43,061 nucleotides of DNA from positions 1 to 43,061 of the forward strand of contig DVKO01000142.1 of NCBI GenBank assembly GCA_018715985.1, given 5' to 3'. Positions 27,594 to 36,746 of the stretch are shown here, piece by piece (within the stretch, counting starts at the first letter, position 1; the number at the start of each line of letters is the position of its first letter). Source of the DNA: Candidatus Enterenecus avicola. Its GTDB lineage: Bacteria > Bacillota > Clostridia > Oscillospirales > Oscillospiraceae. The notes under the pieces were generated by a model. The model was not told the DNA's origin and ran no database searches. It saw nothing but the letters and a program-made list of their open reading frames with translations. The position numbers and the translations under genes are program-made.

Positions 27594-27794
27594 AACAGGC
27601 TTTGAGGCCTACCATTCGTTCTTCTGGCCTTGAAACATCAATGAAAAATTGTGACATAAATCTGGGAAAATATCCAGCCGCTTCAGACAAGGGGTTCACT
27701 GCATAACCCGCTGGAAACTGCTCATAATAATTGACAAAACAGGTAATTTCCCAGTAGAACCTGTGAGTTTTCAAATAAAGAGGAGTGGCAAAGG

Positions 27795-27980
27795 ATGAAA
27801 GCAACCGGCATTGTGCGAAGAATTGACGACTTAGGTCGTGTGGTAATACCCAAAGAGATCCGCCGAACCATGCGTATTCGGGAGGGTGACCCGTCACATA
27901 CAACATGGACACGGTGGGAAATGTTCTGCTTCGGAATGCTGGATCTGGCAAAACGGACCGGCATAGATTGTACATCATGA
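27795..27980 (+). pseudogene. truncated SpoVT/AbrB-type regulator (N-terminal swapped-hairpin domain only)
   Basis: MKATGIVRRIDDLGRVVIPKEIRRTMRIREGDP is typical of SpoVT; after GDP the sequence becomes unrelated. Confidence 0.75.
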
Positions 27981-28108
27981 CGAAACCTGTGGGCTCAACC
28001 GTGTAAATCCGGGAGGGGGTCCAGAGGGTATATATACCAGGGAAACACCCTGGATTTGCCACAGGCGTTATGATAAAATGAAAAACACAACCGTGGAGGT
28101 ACATACGC

Positions 28109-28984
28109 ATGGACGAGAAGATGCAGAACGATCAAATCCAACTTTTTGAGGATCAGCGCATTCGCACCGCTTGGGATGCCCAGCAGGAGGAGTGGTACTT
28201 CTCTGTGGTGGACGTGGTGGGGGTGCTCACAGACAGTAAGGACCCTACGGCTTATTGGCGCAAGCTGAAGCAACGACTGAAAGAGGAAGGAAATCAAACC
28301 GTGACAAATTGTCACGGTTTGAAGATGACCGCAGCAGACGGAAAAAAACGAATGACCGATGTGGCCAACACCGAGCAGCTCCTGCGTATCATCCAGTCCA
28401 TCCCGTCCCCTAAGGCAGAGCCGTTCAAGGTGTGGCTGGCCCAGGTGGGCCGGGAGCGGATCGAGGAGACCATTGACCCGGAACAGGCCATTGACCGGGC
28501 ATTGGAGACCTACCTGAAAAAGGGCTACTCGGAAGAATGGGTGCATCAGCGCCTGTTGTCCATCCGCATCCGTAATGAGCTCACCGATGAGTGGCAGAAA
28601 CGTGGCGTGGAAAAGGGACGGGAATATGCCATTCTTACCGACGAGATTTCCCGTGCCTGGTCTGGAATGACCACCAGGCAGTACAAGCAGCTCAAGGGGC
28701 TGAAGAAAGAGAACCTGCGGGACAACATGAGTGATCTGGAGCTGGTGCTCAATATGTTGGCCGAGGCATCCACCACCAGCATCTCCCGGGCAGAGCAACC
28801 CCAGGGGCTGGAGGAAAACCGCAAAGTGGCCCAACGGGGCGGCCGCATTGCCGGAAATGCCCGCAAGGAATTGGAGCAGGAGACCGGCGGGCCGGTGGTG
28901 ACCCATGAGAACGCCCACACCCTCCAGGCTTTGATCACTGGTGTGGTGGAGGACGCGGCAGACTGGACAGAAGAAAAAACATAA
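28109..28984 (+). CDS. dinD: DinD/BRO-N family (DNA-damage-inducible/antirepressor-like) protein
   Basis: IRTAWDAQQEEWYFSVVDVVGVLTDSKDPTAYWRKLKQRLKEEG...TNCHGLKMTAADGKKRMTDVANTEQLLRIIQSIPSPKAEPFKVWLA; C-terminal GGRIAGNARKELEQETG. Confidence 0.85.
   Translation: MDEKMQNDQIQLFEDQRIRTAWDAQQEEWYFSVVDVVGVLTDSKDPTAYWRKLKQRLKEEGNQTVTNCHGLKMTAADGKKRMTDVANTEQLLRIIQSIPSPKAEPFKVWLAQVGRERIEETIDPEQAIDRALETYLKKGYSEEWVHQRLLSIRIRNELTDEWQKRGVEKGREYAILTDEISRAWSGMTTRQYKQLKGLKKENLRDNMSDLELVLNMLAEASTTSISRAEQPQGLEENRKVAQRGGRIAGNARKELEQETGGPVVTHENAHTLQALITGVVEDAADWTEEKT
28294..28322. repeat. 29-bp perfect palindrome inside the dinD-like CDS
   Basis: TCAAACCGTGACAA-A-TTGTCACGGTTTGA, 14-bp arms. Confidence 0.95.
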
Positions 28985-29028
28985 AAATAGTGCAGGTGAC
29001 AAGGAAGGATACCCTGCCAAAAGAAAGT

Positions 29029-29056
29029 AAACTGTGACAATATTTCACGCTTTGAA
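29029..29056. repeat. degenerate copy of the dinD palindrome, downstream of the gene
   Basis: AAACTGTGACAATATTTCACGCTTTGAA versus AAACCGTGACAAATTGTCACGGTTTGAA, 22-23 of 28 positions identical by eye. Confidence 0.6.
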
Positions 29057-29262
29057 CATCGGAGCAGCCTGGTTGCCTGTGCAACTGGGCTGCTTGTATT
29101 TTGTGTAAAATCAGGAGTATGGCATTCGGGGAGAAGAATGGTGTGTTTACCTTTGCTTTACCGAAAACACCTGAAACCGTGGTGGAACGTGGGGAAAATC
29201 AGATGATATACTGATGGACGGAATTCGGACGGGACACGTCAACAAGGAGAGAATATATCAAT

Positions 29263-30483
29263 ATGTCAGGGAAACAACAGACCATACAGGCCAGAGAAAC
29301 TCCACAGTGCGGCAGAGATGAGCAGGCACACAATCGGGCTCATCTGCTGCCTCGTATTTTTTTAGGGGTGATGGTGCTGGCGCTGCTGGTGGCAGCGGGG
29401 GTGTGGCTCAACCGCCCGGTGAGCGGCCAGCCCACAGCGTCCAGCCAGCTGGTGTTTGTACCGGCCAAGGTGACGGCGGTGCTGGAGGACGATGCTGCCC
29501 CCGACTGGGAGCAGGGTGAAGGTCGCCGTGTGGGTACCCAGAAGCTGGAGATTCAGCTGCTCTCGGGGAGCCATAAGGGGGAAGTGCTGCCATTGACCAA
29601 CTACCTCAGTGCACTGTTCAACGTGGATGTGCAGGAGGGGGATCGGGTTATTGTACGTCTCATCACCCAGGAAGACGGCTCCTACTATGCCACCATGTTC
29701 AACTATGACCGAGGCTTTGTGATGGGGGGCGCACTGTTGATTTTCTGCGCCGTATTGGTGATTCTGGGGGGCAAAAAGGGCCTGAGAGCCTTGCTGGGGC
29801 TGGTATTTACCTTGCTGTGTCTGTGGTGTTTGCTTTTGCCCGGTCTCGTTCGTGGTCTACCCGCCATACCTCTCACCATTGGCATCGTGGCGGTGACTGC
29901 AGTGGCCTCTCTGGTGTTGTTGGATGGGCTGACCCGGAAATGCCTGTGTGCCAGTCTGGGCTGTGTGTGCGGGGTGTCTGTGGCGGGGTTGTTTGCTTGG
30001 GTGGCGGGGATGATCACGCCGCTGAATGGGTTTAACATGACTGAGGCCGAGAACTTGATGCTCTACGGCAGCGAGTATGGACTGACCATCCAGGGGCTGC
30101 TGGTATGCGGAGTGCTGGTGGCGGCTCTGGGGGCTGTGATGGATGTGGCTATGTCCATTGCCTCGTCGGTGTGGGAGCTGAGGGAGCAAAACCCCACCCT
30201 TTCGGCTCATGCACTTTTCCGTTCCGGAATGAATATTGGACGAGATGCCATGGGAACCATGGCAAACACCCTGATTTTGGCCTTTGCTGGCTCCTCCTTC
30301 AACATGTTATTGCTCATCCAGGTCTATGACATCCCGTTTCTCCAGCTGGTGAACACGGATTTTCTCTGTATTGAGGTGTTGCAGAGTGTGGCAGGCTCCC
30401 TGGGTATCCTGTTGACAGTTCCTCTGGTGGCAGGCATCAGTGCCTATCTGATGTTTCGCCCCTCCAGAGTTCTTGATAGATGA
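29263..30483 (+). CDS. YibE/F-family multi-TM membrane protein
   Basis: Multiple TM helices; GGKKGLRALLGLVFTLL; MDVAMSIASSVWELREQNP; GRDAMGTMANTLILAFAGSSFNMLLL. Confidence 0.88.
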   Translation: MSGKQQTIQARETPQCGRDEQAHNRAHLLPRIFLGVMVLALLVAAGVWLNRPVSGQPTASSQLVFVPAKVTAVLEDDAAPDWEQGEGRRVGTQKLEIQLLSGSHKGEVLPLTNYLSALFNVDVQEGDRVIVRLITQEDGSYYATMFNYDRGFVMGGALLIFCAVLVILGGKKGLRALLGLVFTLLCLWCLLLPGLVRGLPAIPLTIGIVAVTAVASLVLLDGLTRKCLCASLGCVCGVSVAGLFAWVAGMITPLNGFNMTEAENLMLYGSEYGLTIQGLLVCGVLVAALGAVMDVAMSIASSVWELREQNPTLSAHALFRSGMNIGRDAMGTMANTLILAFAGSSFNMLLLIQVYDIPFLQLVNTDFLCIEVLQSVAGSLGILLTVPLVAGISAYLMFRPSRVLDR

Positions 30484-30512
30484 AACCATTTGAGAGAAAG
30501 GAACGGATACTT

Positions 30513-33500
30513 ATGTATCACAGATTCAAAAGCTGGAGCAAGCGTGGGTTGGCTCTGCTGATGGTACTGGTTCTGTGCTTGGGCATGCTTCCTGTCATGA
30601 CCTATGCCCAGGAGAACACCTACACCCAGGTCACATCGGCGGCACAACTCCAGGCAGGCGGCAGCTTCGTGCTGGTGGCCAACACCGACCGTGGCGCCCA
30701 AGCTCTGGACACCACCATTGGCAGCAAAATTGACGGGGTACCTGTGACGGTGAACGGGACCAACCTCAGCGGCACCGACGTGCCGGTGTGGACGGCAGCG
30801 GCTTCGGGAACCGGAATCAGTCTGTCCAATGGCACCAACTATCTGGGCTATGGCAGCTCAGGTACCAACTTTACCAAGCCTCAGGAAGCCTACACCTGGA
30901 ATGTGACCGATAACGGGGACGGCACCTTCCGTTTTGTGGCCTCTGGAAGCAGCACCCGGGCCATTGCATGGCAAACCTCCGGGGCACGTTTTGGTGCATA
31001 CTCCACCACCAATTCCAGCGGCTATGTGTTTGATCTGCTGGTGTTCCAGGTGGACAGCGGAGACACAGGGATTACAGTGGCCGCACCCCAGGCACAGCCC
31101 CAGGGCGGAGAGGTGGCCTCCGGCACCGCCATCACTCTGACCTGCGCCACCCAAGAAGCTGCCATCTACTACACCACCGACGGCAGTAACCCCAGCGACA
31201 TCAGCACCCTTTATACCGACGAGACTAAGCCGGTGATCACCGGTGAGGCAGGGGCTCAGGTGACCTTAAAGGCGGTGGCCGTGCTGGATGGCACCCAGAG
31301 CGCCATCCAGACCATCCGCTACACCATTCAGGCGCCGGCCACTGCCCAGCGGGTGGAGACAATCGCAGAGGGCGACGTGGTGACCATCTACTATCCTGAA
31401 GCCAACAAAGTCATGAGCAGCCAGGGCTATACCTACACCAGTAGTTCCGGCAGCACCAAGGACGAGCTGGTGGCTGTGGATGCCCAAGTCAGCGATGATA
31501 CCCTGACCCTTCCCGAGGGTGCGGCCCAGTTCAAGGTCTATGAGCAGGACGGCCACTATGTTCTCAAAAGTGACAAGGGCTTCCTCTATCTGGACGGTAC
31601 CAACGTCCGACTGGTGGAGGAGCTGGGAGAGTATACGCAGTTTGATCTGGAAGAGGCAGGGGGTGGATTCTATATCAAGGGAGCCAATGCCGTAGCCTAC
31701 GGAAAGCCTCAGTATCTGGAATACTATGGTGGCTACTTTACCTGCTATGGCATGAACACCAGTAAGCCTGAAATTTATACGTTTCAGTTTTTCCGCAGTG
31801 GCAGCTTTGATGTGAACGACGAGCCTCTGGTGCCTGATGGCGGGCAGGAGGGAGAGACTCCCATTTCCGCTGGTGACCAGGTGGTGATCTACGCGCCGGA
31901 TACCATGCTGGCCCTGTCCGCCAACGTGAAGAGCACCTACTACCCAGTGGGTGTGACGGTGAAGCTGGAAGAGGGAACCCTCACCGGCTATGAGGCCACC
32001 GAGGTGTGGACGGTGGGGGGAGATGCTGAAACCGGCTTTACCTTCACCAATGGGGGTAAGACTCTGAGCATGGCGGGAAGCTATTCCAGCGTGTATCCTG
32101 GCGCAGGGGAGAACGAGACCTGGCTGCTGGAGACGGCTGATACCACTGGGGTTTACTATGTGAAAAACCAGGGTCGGGGCAACTACCTGCTTTGGGATGA
32201 CAAGTATGACGATTGGACCACCAGCAAAAGCGACAAAACCGGTGTGGTCTTCCAGGTGGTGGACGGTGTTCCTGAGCCTGAGCCGGAACCCAGCCAGCTG
32301 GAGGTGCGGGCTACCCCGGCCAGCGGCGCCTCTCTGACCGAGGGTGCCACCATTGAGCTGATGAGCATGGAGGGCGCCACCATCTTTTACACCACCGATG
32401 GCTCCGATCCCACCACCGACAGTACACCCTACACCCAAGCGCTCACGGTGGGTGAGGATGTGGCCGTCCCCACAGCAGACCAGCCGCTGACCCTCAAGGC
32501 TATCGCCTATCTGCCCGCCGATGAAGAGGCAGGTACCCAGGCTCAGACCAGCCCGGTGGCGGAGTTTACTTATCAGGCTCCTGTGTCTCTGAATGACTAC
32601 AACCTCTACTTTGGACAGCTTCACTCCCACACCAACATCTCCGACGGTGCGGGCAGCGTGGAGGAGGCCTTTGACCATGCCTCTCAGGTGGACAATCTGG
32701 ACTTCCTGGCCGTCACGGACCACTCCAACTCCTTCGACAATGAGAGTGCCGACGGGGTGGGCCTGGAAAATGACTGCACCACCATCAGCAGCGAGTGGGC
32801 CCAGGGCCACGAGGCAGCTGCCAATGCCACCACTGAGAACTTTGTGGGTCTCTATGGCTTTGAGATGACTTGGTCGGATGGGTTCGGTCACATCAACACC
32901 TTCAACACCCCAGGTTTTGAAAGCCGTAGCAACAGCGCGTTCGGCAATAAGTCCGGCAGCACCGAAGGCTATCAGAACTACTATAATATGCTGGTGCAGG
33001 TCAGTTCCTCTCTGTCCCAGTTCAACCATCCCGGCACCACCTTTGGTGATTTCCAGGACTTTGCGTTCTACTCCGCCGCACTGGATCAGCGCATCACCCT
33101 CATTGAGGTGGGCAACGGCGAAGGAGCCATTGGCTCCAGCGGCTACTTCCCCAGCTATGAGTACTACACCCGTGCTTTGGACAAGGGGTGGCATGTGGCC
33201 CCCACAAACAACCAGGACAACCACAAGGGTAACTGGGGCGACTCCAACACCGCCCGCAGTGTGGTGCTGGCCTCTGACTTGACTGAGCAGGGCATTTACG
33301 ATGCCATTGCCAACTACCGGGTGTACGCCACCGAGGACAACGATCTGTCCATCCTGTATTCTCTCAACGGCAACGCTATGGGCTCCATCCTGCCCAAGCA
33401 GGAGCAGGGGGTCACTATACAGGCCCAGATCAGCGACCCCACCGACTCCGGCGATGCCAAGGTGGAGGTAATCGTCAACGGTGGTCTGGTTGCAGCCAGC

Positions 33501-35729
33501 AAGACCCTGTCCGGCTGCAACGGTACTGTGACCTTTGCCTTTGACAGCAACGACTACTCCTACTACTATCTGCGCATCACTCAGGCCGACCAGAACATCG
33601 CCGTTACCGCTCCCGTGTGGACTGGTGAGGGGGTCAATGCCGGTATCTCCAGCACAGTGTGCGATCAGGAGTTGGTGGTGCGTGGCGAGGCGGTCAACCT
33701 CTCCAGCGAGATCTACAACAACGCCGGCAGCGATATGACCGTCCAGTCCATGACCTATTCCGTGGACGGTGAGGTGATTCACACCGTGAACGTCCAGGAA
33801 ATCGGAAGCAATGGCGTGTTGACCTCTGGAACTACGGCACAGATTTCTTTCCCCTGCACCTTTGACATGGCAGGTAAGACCACTGTGGATGTGTCCCTGG
33901 TCTCCACCATCGGCGGAACCGAGTACACCTTTACCGGGGTGCTCCAACTTAACGTCACCGATCCCTCTCTGGTCACCCGTATCCTGGTGGACGGCACCCA
34001 CTACAACGACTATGTCACCGGCTACTATTCCGGGAACATGGGGAACTTCACCGCCCTGGCCGCCGAGATGAACGCCCAGGTGACCATCAAACAGCCCGGG
34101 GAGACTATCACCGCGGAGGACTTGGAGAATGTCTCTCTGTTGGTGGTATCTGCCCCCCTGAAGAAAGAGCAAAATGGCGTGACACCCACAGAGGAGACCA
34201 ACTTCTCGGAGGAATACATCCAGCTGGTGGCGGACTATGCCAAGAATGGCGGTACCGTCATTCTCTGCGGCTTGGCAGACTATCAGGATAGCTTCAGCGG
34301 CGCTCCCTTCTGTTCCACCGAGCAGGTCAACCCCATTTTGGAGGCCATGGGATCTACTCTGCGCCTCAATGACGACGAGGTGCTGGACGACGACACCAAT
34401 TACAACGGAGGCGCCACCCAGACCTACCGCGTGTATATGGATAAATTTAACACACGGGATTTTCCTCAGCTCTTTGCTGGGCTGCAGGAGGGCCAGGTGT
34501 ACAGCGCCTACTCCGGCTGTTCTGTGGATCTGGGCGAAAATGGTCAGGCTCTGGTGATGGGTTCTTCCAACTGCTATTCCATCAACTCCAACCTCCGCCC
34601 TGAGGGCAGTGAAGGCCAGTGGGACAGCGGCAAGGAAAAGGGCAGCACCACCAGCGGCTCTTACGATGCCAGCACCGCTGTCGTGCAAAAGGGAGATGTG
34701 GTCACTCTGGCCACTGAGGCCGTGGGCCTGGGCCGGGTGTATGTGGCCGGTACAGTGTTCCTGTCCAACTTTGAAATCTCCGACAGCTCCAGCGTGGACT
34801 ACGGCGATGCCAGCTATGCCAACAAGGTCATTGTCCAGAACATCGTCTCCTCCATTCTGGAGGAGCGGGAGATTAGCACCATTGCCGAGGCCCGTCAGGG
34901 TGAGGTGGGTGACATCTTTACCGTGGAGGGTGTGGTCACCGCTGGCAATGTGGAACCCAACGCCTTCTTTGACACCATCTACATCCAGGACGAAACCGGA
35001 GGCATTGACCTCTATCCTGTCTCCAGCGCTGACGGCACTTTCCTGGTGGGCCAGACGGTCCGGGTCACCGGCAGCTGGGATCAGTACCAGGGCGATGTGG
35101 AGCTACGAGTCATTGACATCGAGTTGGTGGACAGCACCATCCAGCCTGTGGAGCCGAAAGAACTGACCCTGGAGCAGGCCAATGACTACGACAGCTATGG
35201 CGGCTGGCTGGCCAAGGTCAGCGGCACTGTGACCTCGGTGGAGCTGGTCAGCGAGCAGGTCAGTGAGGTGATACTCACTGATGGTACCCATCAGTTCCGC
35301 CTGCTGTTCAACAACTACATTGGCTACTCCCAAGACGGCAGTACCCCCCTGGAAACCTTTGTGAAGGTGGGGGCCGACATCTCCGCTGTGGGTGTGGTGT
35401 ACTATGACCCCGACGGGGCCTGCCTGCGCATCCGGGACCGTTCCGAGGTGGAGCTGGTGGATGATCAGCAGCCCGAAGAGGATGACACCACCAAGCCCGG
35501 TGACGGTACCACCACCCAGCCGGACGACGATGTCAACAAGCCTGGTCAGAGCACCGATGATTCCGGAAACAATACCGGCAACACCACAGACACCACTGCT
35601 AAGCCCGATGGGGACAAGAATCCCCAGACCGGCGACACCGATCAGATGATGGCTTATGTGGTGGTTCTGGTTGTGGCCATGGGAGCCCTGCGCGGCGTGG
35701 TGACTCTGCGCAAGCGGGTATGGCGATAA
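30513..35729 (+). CDS. cell-wall-anchored CehA/McbA-like PHP-domain protein with OB-fold-like C-terminal module
   Basis: Signal peptide; FYTTDGS(N/D)P repeats (chitobiase-like); PHP motifs LHSHTNISDG, FLAVTDHSN, FNHPGTT, TNNQDNHKGNWGD; NPQTGDTD + TM + RKRVWR. Confidence 0.88.
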   Translation: MYHRFKSWSKRGLALLMVLVLCLGMLPVMTYAQENTYTQVTSAAQLQAGGSFVLVANTDRGAQALDTTIGSKIDGVPVTVNGTNLSGTDVPVWTAAASGTGISLSNGTNYLGYGSSGTNFTKPQEAYTWNVTDNGDGTFRFVASGSSTRAIAWQTSGARFGAYSTTNSSGYVFDLLVFQVDSGDTGITVAAPQAQPQGGEVASGTAITLTCATQEAAIYYTTDGSNPSDISTLYTDETKPVITGEAGAQVTLKAVAVLDGTQSAIQTIRYTIQAPATAQRVETIAEGDVVTIYYPEANKVMSSQGYTYTSSSGSTKDELVAVDAQVSDDTLTLPEGAAQFKVYEQDGHYVLKSDKGFLYLDGTNVRLVEELGEYTQFDLEEAGGGFYIKGANAVAYGKPQYLEYYGGYFTCYGMNTSKPEIYTFQFFRSGSFDVNDEPLVPDGGQEGETPISAGDQVVIYAPDTMLALSANVKSTYYPVGVTVKLEEGTLTGYEATEVWTVGGDAETGFTFTNGGKTLSMAGSYSSVYPGAGENETWLLETADTTGVYYVKNQGRGNYLLWDDKYDDWTTSKSDKTGVVFQVVDGVPEPEPEPSQLEVRATPASGASLTEGATIELMSMEGATIFYTTDGSDPTTDSTPYTQALTVGEDVAVPTADQPLTLKAIAYLPADEEAGTQAQTSPVAEFTYQAPVSLNDYNLYFGQLHSHTNISDGAGSVEEAFDHASQVDNLDFLAVTDHSNSFDNESADGVGLENDCTTISSEWAQGHEAAANATTENFVGLYGFEMTWSDGFGHINTFNTPGFESRSNSAFGNKSGSTEGYQNYYNMLVQVSSSLSQFNHPGTTFGDFQDFAFYSAALDQRITLIEVGNGEGAIGSSGYFPSYEYYTRALDKGWHVAPTNNQDNHKGNWGDSNTARSVVLASDLTEQGIYDAIANYRVYATEDNDLSILYSLNGNAMGSILPKQEQGVTIQAQISDPTDSGDAKVEVIVNGGLVAASKTLSGCNGTVTFAFDSNDYSYYYLRITQADQNIAVTAPVWTGEGVNAGISSTVCDQELVVRGEAVNLSSEIYNNAGSDMTVQSMTYSVDGEVIHTVNVQEIGSNGVLTSGTTAQISFPCTFDMAGKTTVDVSLVSTIGGTEYTFTGVLQLNVTDPSLVTRILVDGTHYNDYVTGYYSGNMGNFTALAAEMNAQVTIKQPGETITAEDLENVSLLVVSAPLKKEQNGVTPTEETNFSEEYIQLVADYAKNGGTVILCGLADYQDSFSGAPFCSTEQVNPILEAMGSTLRLNDDEVLDDDTNYNGGATQTYRVYMDKFNTRDFPQLFAGLQEGQVYSAYSGCSVDLGENGQALVMGSSNCYSINSNLRPEGSEGQWDSGKEKGSTTSGSYDASTAVVQKGDVVTLATEAVGLGRVYVAGTVFLSNFEISDSSSVDYGDASYANKVIVQNIVSSILEEREISTIAEARQGEVGDIFTVEGVVTAGNVEPNAFFDTIYIQDETGGIDLYPVSSADGTFLVGQTVRVTGSWDQYQGDVELRVIDIELVDSTIQPVEPKELTLEQANDYDSYGGWLAKVSGTVTSVELVSEQVSEVILTDGTHQFRLLFNNYIGYSQDGSTPLETFVKVGADISAVGVVYYDPDGACLRIRDRSEVELVDDQQPEEDDTTKPGDGTTTQPDDDVNKPGQSTDDSGNNTGNTTDTTAKPDGDKNPQTGDTDQMMAYVVVLVVAMGALRGVVTLRKRVWR

Positions 35730-35782
35730 GTAGGTATCCAGCTGATCTAAAAAGATTCGCAATATAACAGAAAAAACGAGAA

Positions 35783-35816
35783 ACCCGCTGCAGAAGTTTC
35801 AATTCTGCGGCGGGTT
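35783..35816. terminator. probable bidirectional terminator
   Basis: AACCCGCtGCAGAA gtttcaa TTCTGCgGCGGGTT. Confidence 0.7.
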
Positions 35817-35881
35817 CTGTGTTCATGGAAAAAGCAGCAGAGCCACATTCCGCAGATGGAATGATGTTCTGCTGCTTTTGA

Positions 35882-36259
35882 TTATCGGAGATGCTGTTGA
35901 ATCCATTTGCTCAAATCGGTTTCATTGGCGGCTCCGCTGGCAATGGAAATGAACATATCCGCCAGTTCTCCTTCTCGTAGTTGGAGGGCATATCCATTCC
36001 ATTTGAGAAGCAGCTGTACCACCATAGCCCCGATGCGTTTGTTTCCGTCCAGAAAGGCGTGGTTGGAGGCTAGTCCAAAGCCGATACGGGCAATTTTATC
36101 GATGTCACCGGGGAATAGGTCTGTACCGCCAAAGGATTGCAGGGGAGCGGAGACGGCGGATTCCAAAACGGAACGATCCCTTAAGCCGTCAATACCGCCG
36201 ATCTTTTTGATCACTTAAGAATGAAGGGCGATCACATCATCTGCGGTAATCCAAATCAT
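35882..36259 (-). pseudogene. doc: Doc-type (Fic fold) toxin, reading frame broken by a premature TAA
   Basis: Fic motif HAFLDGNKR; frame from ATG (36257-36259) reads MIWITADDVIALHS*VIKKIGGIDGLRDRSVLESAVSAP; TAA at 36215-36217; the track ORF begins at the next codon (GTG). Confidence 0.85.
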
Positions 36260-36504
36260 TCTGCCATCCTCTTATAGTCGGCGGAAAAAGCATCCAGCAG
36301 TTCACTGGCGTCATCCAGCATTTGTGCACGGCTGACCTTAGCGGGGGGAGCCAACTTCACCGCAAAGGGCATACCGCCGGAGCGTACAAAGGCGTTGGCG
36401 AAGATATTGAAGGCAGTGGATGGGGTCATGCCTAACTGGGCGCAGATTTCCGTCATTTGTGCCTTGGTCTGGCTGTCCATGCGAAAGGTCATGTTGGTGT
36501 CCAT
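36256..36504 (-). CDS. RelB/DinJ-family antitoxin
   Basis: MDTNMTFRMDSQTKAQMTEICAQLGMTPSTAFNIFANAFVRSGGMPF; stop overlaps the doc start (ATGA); AAGGAGGGA RBS. Confidence 0.9.
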   Translation of the reverse strand: MDTNMTFRMDSQTKAQMTEICAQLGMTPSTAFNIFANAFVRSGGMPFAVKLAPPAKVSRAQMLDDASELLDAFSADYKRMAE

Positions 36505-36527
36505 AGAGAGTCCCTCCTTGCGCTACA

Positions 36528-36556
36528 ATTATAGTGCTTATTATGTGCATTGTCAA
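36528..36556 (-). promoter_or_regulatory. consensus sigma-A promoter of the toxin-antitoxin operon
   Basis: Minus strand TTGACA-17 nt-TATAAT, both hexamers perfect. Confidence 0.9.
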
Positions 36557-36746
36557 TACAACGGCGGATGCATGAGGGCGGAGCAGAGCAAGTAATTACA
36601 AACTGTAAGCAGTTGAAAGTATTTACAGGAAAGGCATTCATGTTTATACAAAGCGGGGACATAAACTCGTTGCAGTATTTGCATCAAAACAGCAAAAACT
36701 CCTTTCACTTTTTGTTCTGGCCTTGGATCGCATAGGGTGTGCTCGG

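Noticed and set aside
28037-28054. CCAGGG/CCCTGG inverted repeat upstream of the dinD-like gene considered as an operator
   Set aside because: Only 6-bp arms and no similarity to the strong internal dyad; chance cannot be excluded.
27496-28110. 204-aa minus-strand ORF across the scar region
   Set aside because: Antisense to the SpoVT remnant and ABC fragment; no RBS or domain.
31266-34688. 1140-aa antisense ORF opposite the PHP surface protein
   Set aside because: Antisense artefact of codon bias; sense strand carries signal peptide, PHP motifs and sorting signal.
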